NCBI RefSeq assembly: GCF_932526225.1
Contig: NC_064034.1
Location: 9,797,387 to 9,861,386, forward strand
Length of the DNA: 64,000 nt
Origin: Nematostella vectensis
Lineage: Eukaryota; Cnidaria; Anthozoa; Actiniaria; Edwardsiidae
Direction: 5' to 3'
The notes under the pieces are model-generated. The model was not told the origin of the DNA, ran no database searches, and saw only the letters and a program-made list of their open reading frames with translations. Shown here piece after piece: positions 59,701 to 64,000 of the stretch; the stretch's first letter is position 1, and each line of letters starts with the position of its first letter. The position numbers and the translations under genes were made by a program.

Positions 59701-60485
59701 GCAGGATCGCTCCTGAGCCCGCCTATCGGATACAAGTGAAGCCGACACGTGACTGGCCTCGACATGGAGCGTTACTATTCAATCACGTGTCATTGCGTTA
59801 TTACAAAGACGGGCCTCAAGTCCTGAAGGACGTGACGTTCAGTATTGAACCTCAGCAGAAAATCGGCATCGCGGGCAGAACTGGAGCCGGAAAGTCGTCT
59901 ATTGTTGCGTCGCTAATGCGCATGCCTGAGGCTACACCTGGGATTCAAATTGATGGAGTCGATATTTGCGGGCTCAACCTGCAGTCAACCAGACAAGCAG
60001 TTTCCGTGATCCAGCAAAATCCGGTTATGTTTTGTGGCTCTATCAGAAATAACCTTGACCCGTTTGACATATACACAGACGACGAGATCTGGAGCGCGTT
60101 ACACGATGCCAAGGTGGGGCCTCTTGTCTCAGGTTTGGTTGGTAAACTGAAATACCACATCCAAGAGGGCGGGGCGAATTTCAGCGTCGGAGAACGACAA
60201 CTGTTCTCACTGGCAAGAGCCCTGCTGCACAAGAAAAAGATCATCGTCATGGACGAGGCGACAGCTAATGTGGACCCACAGACGGATCACTTGATCCAGA
60301 CCACCATCCGAGACAAGTTCAAGGACTGCACCGTGCTCATCATTGCTCACCGACTCAGCACCATCATGGACTGTGACCGCATCATGGTGCTACACGATGG
60401 TCAAGTGGTTGAGATGGGCACCCCTGAGGCGCTGATGGGGAACGCTGACAGCTGGCTTGCTCAGTTATGGCAACATTCACACTGA
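44734..60485 (+). CDS. ABCC4: ABCC4-like (MRP4-type) ABC transporter, full-length
   Basis: Seven exons: 44734-45234, 48382-48603, 49665-49822, 50207-51477, 51640-52207, 52596-52732, 59581-60485; 1253 aa. The frame stays open upstream to 44656 without another ATG, so 44734 is the best visible start, though an extra 5' exon is possible. No TMD0. Exon 1 has the short-MRP entry motif LMLSWLNPAVEISNRRPLEQ and TM1-2. Exons 2-4 complete TMD1. Exon 4 also carries all of NBD1: Walker A GPVGSGKST (about 464), Q-loop VPQMPWIFLG, signature LSGGQ (about 553), Walker B VYLLDDP (about 574), His switch VTH. Exons 4-6 give TMD2 with HFFDRNPTGRIVNRFSADLG. Exon 7 gives NBD2: Walker A GRTGAGKSS (about 1051), signature FSVGERQ (about 1153, non-canonical as in ABCC4), Walker B IIVMDEATANVD, His switch AHRLST. 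The family exports organic anions and cyclic nucleotides at the plasma membrane. The exon 5 acceptor at 51640 was chosen because it alone keeps the frame and gives a normal TM7; a stronger-looking CAG at 51595 does not. Confidence 0.92.
45981..46380. repeat. Dispersed repeat A, copy 1 (direct pair with 52829-53209)
   Basis: Shares GTCCATATAACCTTTCA, AAACCGGTTCCCGTCTTCAT, ATCTCAACCTGGTAGTCAAA and GCAGATATTTTTTAG in the same order with the copy in intron 6. Divergence is modest. No terminal inverted repeats seen. Intron 1 of the ABC transporter. Confidence 0.88.
46405..46715. mobile_element. MITE, GGCCCGTACCC family, end-truncated copy in reverse orientation
   Basis: The right end CTGGGTACGGGCCTG matches the inverted left end of the copy at 18641-18852, and GATTTTTCTGTGGGG matches its far end, but the terminal repeat at that side is lost against the phrase AGCGGAGCCAGCGC. 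Two long G runs. Intron 1 of the ABC transporter. Confidence 0.7.
46718..47398. repeat. Dispersed repeat C, copy 1 (inverted pair with 56000-56627)
   Basis: Collinear in reverse complement with 56000-56627. Shared words include ATTTGTGCAGTTGAAGG, TTAATCTATTT-GAAGTGGAAGTA, AAATATCTTGATCTCTCTCA and CCTCATTGAATGTCATTTTA. Intron 1 of the ABC transporter. Confidence 0.85.
47399..48381. other. AT-rich intron 1 remainder, nothing recognised
   Basis: Mostly AT-rich sequence before the acceptor of ABC transporter exon 2. Short open frames occur but none has domain character or splice support. Confidence 0.6.
48875..49612. repeat. Minisatellite, about 22-bp unit with ACGTGAC core
   Basis: More than 30 variant copies built from CCTACTACGTGA and CCTACTATGA. 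Higher-order blocks (with GAAATACTACGTGAC and GATCTACTCGTGAC) recur. It fills most of intron 2 of the ABC transporter and ends about 50 bp before exon 3. Confidence 0.95.
52234..52510. repeat. Minisatellite, 41-bp unit, about 7 copies
   Basis: Units contain GCTAGGTCTGGGTGTATCCT and ATGTCTCGTAGACCATCTA. The array begins 26 bp after the donor site of ABC transporter exon 5. Confidence 0.93.
52829..53209. repeat. Dispersed repeat A, copy 2
   Basis: Direct-orientation copy of 45981-46380 (see that entry). Ends at the same GCAGATATTTTTTAG. Intron 6 of the ABC transporter. Confidence 0.88.
53632..53893. repeat. 43-bp inverted repeat at the element terminus
   Basis: Left arm 53632-53674 starts TTACCTGACGGGGAGATGTA; right arm 53851-53893 ends TACATCTCCCCGTCAGGTAA. 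One mismatch over 43 bp, separated by 176 bp. Terminal inverted repeats are a DIRS hallmark; Ngaro-type elements have split direct repeats, and both kinds of signal occur here. Confidence 0.9.
54256..55005 (-). pseudogene. Tyrosine recombinase catalytic domain, element-encoded
   Basis: An open frame of 249 codons starting at an ATG within a longer domain. The catalytic residues of the family can be placed: Arg in SSARAHEL (residue 85), the HxxR box GHSTRSAS (His193, Arg196), and the nucleophile Tyr in FRKFYLR (residue 229) after ADWSS. YKSAISQGH near the start is the usual core-binding motif, so the N-terminal domain should precede it; that domain is found in another frame (DILLASWSESTKKRY, within 55784-54960). 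The domain is therefore split by a frame change near 55005 and called broken, although the catalytic half is still open. Confidence 0.85.
55361..55784 (-). pseudogene. RNase H C-terminal fragment of the same retroelement
   Basis: Frame 1 (from 55784) reads ALEIWSMLLNRGSWVTARHL then RGVLNVE; frame 2 (55672-55361) continues ADTASREFNPRTEWML, then IDLFASRLNHQVPLYVSRYP and DAFRLNWGQW. These are the typical end of the RT-RH polyprotein in DIRS/Ngaro and related elements. The change of frame near 55670 indicates an indel. The RT palm domain is absent. Confidence 0.82.
56000..56627. repeat. Dispersed repeat C, copy 2 (reverse orientation)
   Basis: Reverse complement of 46718-47398. Begins at the edge of the retroelement remnant (AAATGTTCCATAAAAATAAA) and ends at CAACTGCACAAATAACATGG. 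Intron 6 of the ABC transporter. Confidence 0.85.
56628..59031. other. Intron 6 remainder, AT-rich, one weak antisense exon candidate
   Basis: Low-complexity AT-rich sequence. The only item of note is the 70-codon open stretch on the minus strand at 57850-58060, listed separately. Confidence 0.5.
57850..58060 (-). other. Possible terminal exon of a nested antisense gene, unknown product
   Basis: A 211-nt stretch with an acceptor-like TTATTATAG before 58060 and 70 codons to a TGA. Its residue make-up (MNCLWKCWEQRIHIKKTGQG then SDWVTPAVYDAFDAY) looks more protein-like than the surrounding AT-rich frames. A better acceptor (CTTTTCTTTCAG, before 58108) leads into other frames, so the model is uncertain. 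No family recognised. Confidence 0.25.
59032..59113 (-). other. Possible first exon of a nested antisense transcript
   Basis: The minus strand has AACAAGATGGCGGTC (good initiation context, ATG at 59113) and a strong donor AAG|GTAGGT at 59032. The frame from the ATG, however, reaches TAA one base before the donor after 26 codons, so if real it is either a short upstream ORF, a non-coding first exon, or a different start is used. GC-rich sequence with CpGs lies just upstream (59140-59400), unlike the rest of the intron. Confidence 0.3.
59270..59295. promoter_or_regulatory. Perfect 11-bp inverted repeat with TCAA loop
   Basis: CTGGTCACACT-TCAA-AGTGTGACCAG. The arms contain TGGTCA / TGACCA, like nuclear-receptor half sites, and the site lies about 160-180 bp upstream of the antisense ATGGCGG start. 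It could equally be an RNA hairpin. Function is not shown by sequence. Confidence 0.35.
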
Positions 60486-60686
60486 TGGGATACCTGTAAT
60501 AATGTCCCACAGCCAGTCAAGTCATGTTAGTGATTAGAATAGAACGCCGGGGGGTACCTCAACTGCAGGGGTTCCAGTTTTCGTCCTTTAAAGTATACGG
60601 CCATCATGTCCCCTACAGGCGCCCTATACTTCCTTAGGGCTCTCACAAAGCGAAGAGCCTGCGGTTGGCTTGTAACTATATAATTG

Positions 60687-60770
60687 CAGGGCTGTAGCAG
60701 GGGGGGGGGGGGGGGGCACTGGGGGCACGTGCCCCACCCCCCATCCCCCCAATATTTTAAACTTGGAGTT
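60687..60770. mobile_element. CCGTAGC-family MITE, left-end fragment
   Basis: CAGGGCTGTAGCAGGGG, a long G run, GGGGCACGTGCCCC and CCAATATTTT match the left half of 16112-16282. No right end. Confidence 0.65.
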
Positions 60771-62029
60771 TCTAATAGAAAGTAAAGTGCTGGGAGCAGT
60801 CAACTCAAGGGACAAGTCCAGATAAGAGTTATGTGTAGATAAATGCTTATCCAACGAATAGATCCTGAACAAATCCTATACAACAGATAACTTTTGTCCG
60901 TGGATAACTTTCTCCAGACTTTCAGGAACCGGGCCCTGGTTTCCATAAAGCCTAGTCTAATATTGTAATAATAATAGCCTATTGTATTATTTGATTGACA
61001 TTGTAATCAATACTAGATAACCGCACCCATTTGTAATCACGTATAAGCTTTAGCTCGACCATCAATAAACGCTATTCAATCACTACCCTTGGAGTACGTT
61101 ATTCCGCTATCCATCCTACACTATCCTTCATCTTCTACAAAGCTCGGATCATTACAAATATCCGTAAGATAATATCCAAAACTTACAGGCTTACAGGGTA
61201 ATATTTTCTATAAAAATATACTAACTACTCTTACTTGTAAAAAAAAGTTGACGAGAAATTGGTTTCAAATTTTGGGAAGAGTTCTGGATATTTTCTGAAT
61301 TGATATAGGAAAATGAGCATTTCCTTAATAATCCCCTCGACGGATGATCCCCAAGACGAAGTGGAGGGGATTATCATGCAATATTCAATGAGCTTGAGGC
61401 GAATAATTGTTTAATTATTATTACCCAAGCGAATCCTAAGATTTCACTAACAAAAAAACAGTTCTGATTTACTTTTTGGGATTTTTCTACATCTCAATCG
61501 TGCATGCACTTTCAATGTTAGATTAAAAATCTTGACCAATCAGCGTGTGCGATTCTTATATCCACTTGGGAAATTATACTTAATACTGTTAACCACTATT
61601 GTTTGATTGCATGCTTTGGTAAATTAATGCCCCAAAAAAATGTCAAAATGGCCAACACGAGGGAGTGCGTTGCAAGGACCCAGAGCATTGTAAATGTTGC
61701 ATTCAATCCACAAGTTGGCCAATAACATTGCTTTGATCTTTGGTTTTCCAACAGTCATGGCTATATATTGTTTTCCCAAGTACTTTCCGAGCTGTTTCTC
61801 CCCTTCTTTTTGGTCTCCCCTTAGTTTCCATACTCAATAACAGGAAACATTGTTTTTCGTTTTTTAGTTTTCCTATCTTTCCAATCTTGTGTACAGATTG
61901 TGTGCCGCATTGCATACGGCAATGCGCAGATTGACACACCGCTAACCCAAAGCCCGGGATCAAAAGATTAGTGTGCTGGTCGGCCTTGTGGCCTCTCAGC
62001 AAAAATTTTAAAAATAAGGAAATTACCAA

Positions 62030-62118
62030 TAGGGGCGTGGCTGTGCCCCCCAAATATGTTCTTAATTTCTCTGTATTGTGCCCCCCTCCTCCATATTTCG
62101 AGGCCTGCTATGGCACTG
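62030..62118. mobile_element. CCGTAGC-family MITE, right-end fragment
   Basis: GGCGTGGCTGTGCCCCCC, TTCTCTGTATTGTG and the terminal GGCCTGCTATGGCACTG match the right half of 16112-16282. Left end absent. Confidence 0.65.
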
Positions 62119-62485
62119 AATTGACGTGCGCATTCCATGTTAAGTCGTTAGATATGCGTACTCCAAGGAACTTGAACATCTTTATGAACCCAATAAGAGC
62201 GCCACCCGTGCAGATTTAACGACACCATACAACTATTATAGTCAGAAAAGTCGATCGCCATGCGTTTACATTTGGCTGGGTTTAGTGACATAGTGCTTTC
62301 AAAGCAAATGAGTGAATATCGTTTAGAATAAAGTTACCTCATTGTTCTATTGTATTTCCGTTCGATTGTTTTGTTTCCCATTGTTTTGTCTGTGGTGCAT
62401 CAATCGAATGTGGCTAAATCTTCCGATAACTTCCAAATGACCCGATTTATTTTATGAACCCCCTCTCCCAATCCCCCACCCTACA

Positions 62486-62540
62486 TAAATAAGGTCCACT
62501 TTTCGCAACCCCCCCCCCCCCCCCAAGAAAACTCCTGCAT
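62486..62540. mobile_element. GGCCCGTACCC-family MITE fragment
   Basis: AAGGTCCACTTTTCGCA, an oligo-C run and AAGAAAACTCCTG match the inner part and one end region of 18641-18852. Confidence 0.45.
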
Positions 62541-63319
62541 GTAATGCTGTTTTTACCTTTATCTAGAGCCTCTAGTGCGAGGTGCAGAAGTACACAATAG
62601 ATTTCCAAAGAAACTACATATAGTCAAGCTTGTATAAAATGCGAGGAAATGCCTAGAAGTGTAAACGACTACATGATCTTACTTATTAGATAAGTTAGTG
62701 ATATTTTAATGTTTAGAGGAGGTTTTGTGGCCCAATTCGTGATCAACCACGGCAGGGACCTTTTCGAATTAAGTGTGGACTAGTTTGGACGCTATCCTCC
62801 CCTCCCCCCACCACGACAGGATACTCTTTTTTGCGCTAGCCGGGACGAGGCTATTTTGACGGTTGACCAATTCATTGTTGGCAAAGCTCTGCGACGGAGA
62901 AGACGGATATTCGGCCATATTTCTCCGCAACATATACTCGTAAGGCCCTAATATTTGGGCTACCTGAACTCCAACTATCTGTAAGGATGTCACCATGATT
63001 TGAGCGCGATTAAGCGGGAGAAAGTGTGGATTTATGGACGAAACGTGAGGTATGCTCGAAATTAGTTTGAATCGGGATTCTTCAAATCCACAAAATACGC
63101 TTTATAACGGCCAGAGAACCGGCAAAATGTAAACATAAAAAAAGAAGTTAATTGCATTTTTCTTTTCAACAAGTATTTTTTTTATGCTTCATTTTGTTTT
63201 TCGTACAATCTTTACCTTAAAATCGATAGGAACAAGTAGAGAGCTTGGGCTACCTGTGCCCTCGCCCGCTCGTCAGTTTGTTTTTCTTCGTGTCAAAATT
63301 TTCCACTACAATCTCTCAG

Positions 63320-63430
63320 GATAATACAACTCCGACTCAGAGTAATCTTCGTCATCCATTATTAACTACTAAGACCTTAGACCTAGCGAGATTTGCAAAC
63401 TCGGGTTTGGAAACAAAGACTTGTCGATCG
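63320..63430 (+). other. Candidate internal exon (37 codons, phase 0-0), unknown gene
   Basis: A pyrimidine-rich acceptor (CTACAATCTCTCAG) and a good donor (CG|GTAAGC) bound 111 nt that is open in the frame DNTTPTQSNLRHPLLTTK continuing LDLARFANSG. Length is a multiple of three. No domain recognised and no second exon identified before the window ends. Confidence 0.3.
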
Positions 63431-64000
63431 GTAAGCTAGTAACTATTATAACATCGGCAATTAAATTTCGATTACACTCTTTATTTTTTATAAGAACGTC
63501 TAATTTTCAATTGAGGCTGGGCCGTTTATATTTTTGGAGCATTTAAAGTTCATATGAGTGTTATAAGTATGTAATACCCAATGAATTATTAGGAAGAAAA
63601 TTATACTAATGATCAACAGCAATAATAAGTTTGTTACTATGAGCACAATTTGGTTCTGCATTTTAGAACACATCAGGTCATCCGAGCCTCGGTATGTTCT
63701 TAAAATTTGGTGAACTCTCAAGCTGGACGTTCTTATAAAAAAAAGTTTTTCTAAAAAAGAGTGTATTCGACTTGTGTTATAAGTAATTTAGGAAAAGGTC
63801 ATTATTTATCGGGGGGGGGGGGGATTTTTTCTAGTTAAAAAATTGCGACCCTCCCCAATCTAAAGCACAAAAATGGTGACCCTCCCCCAAAAAGGCGACC
63901 AAAAATTAAGGCCCTCCCCCAGAACAAAAAAGAACTAAAATTATTGTGTGTGTAAAGGGGGGGGGGGGGGGGGGGGGCTGACATAGACATGCTCATAAAG
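63431..64000. other. No gene seen; G-run rich end of window
   Basis: AT-rich sequence, then GACCCTCCCC phrases and long G runs (63812, 63957) that resemble the interior of the G/C-run MITE families without identifiable ends. Confidence 0.5.

Larger units (their letters stand above)
60486..63319. other. Downstream flank of the ABC transporter; MITE fragments, no firm gene
   Basis: Contains an AATAAA at 61064, partial MITEs at 60687, 62030 and 62486, and a short hairpin at about 61328-61374 (TAATCCCCTC / GAGGGGATTA). A minus-strand frame at 62769-62996 (with MAEYPSSPSQSFANNELVNR) could be a first exon with a GTATCC donor, but there is no partner exon, so it is not called. Confidence 0.5.

Noticed and set aside
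61703-62219. Frames on both strands near 61.7-62.2 kb
   Set aside because: They run across a MITE fragment and show no domain character.

Overview
The window looks like nuclear DNA of a cnidarian, most likely a sea anemone close to Nematostella vectensis. The support is indirect: AT-rich, intron-dense genes with GT-AG introns at vertebrate-like positions, many short terminal-inverted-repeat elements with G/C homopolymer runs, tyrosine-recombinase retroelement remains, and full-length orthologues of animal genes. No bacterial, plasmid or viral signature was seen. All exon models were built by hand from splice signals, reading phase and family knowledge; no alignment could be run.

Layout. (1) 1-2734: no recognisable gene. 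(2) 2735-14149 (+): LRIG-type receptor, 14 leucine-rich repeats with one exon each, then LRRCT, three Ig domains, a membrane segment and a cytoplasmic tail; the 5' end (signal peptide, LRRNT) was not found. A 36-bp-unit minisatellite follows. (3) 16712-27065 (+): GPKOW, a spliceosomal G-patch/KOW protein, 14 exons, 485 aa. (4) 28828-38029 (+): mitochondrial-type quinone oxidoreductase-like 2 protein, 13 exons including one of 14 nt, with a 1-nt deficit in exon 7. Its introns carry a 2.7-kb fold-back element with LINE reverse-transcriptase debris and a 35-bp minisatellite. (5) 38497-41143 (-): TIMM17, six exons, 176 aa, convergent with the preceding gene. (6) 41959-43279 (-): broken class A GPCR whose TM6 region is tandemly duplicated. 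(7) 44734-60485 (+): ABCC4-like transporter, 7 exons, both nucleotide-binding domains intact. Intron 1 and intron 6 share two repeat families, and intron 6 holds a decayed DIRS/Ngaro-like tyrosine-recombinase retroelement on the opposite strand. (8) 60486-64000: repeats, MITE fragments and two weak exon candidates.

The genes do not form a pathway. The two convergent neighbours QORL2-like and TIMM17 both point to mitochondria, but nothing in the sequence shows co-regulation. The main interest lies in genome structure: nested and inverted elements, several long minisatellites inside introns, one broken receptor gene, and one apparent frameshift in an otherwise intact gene.
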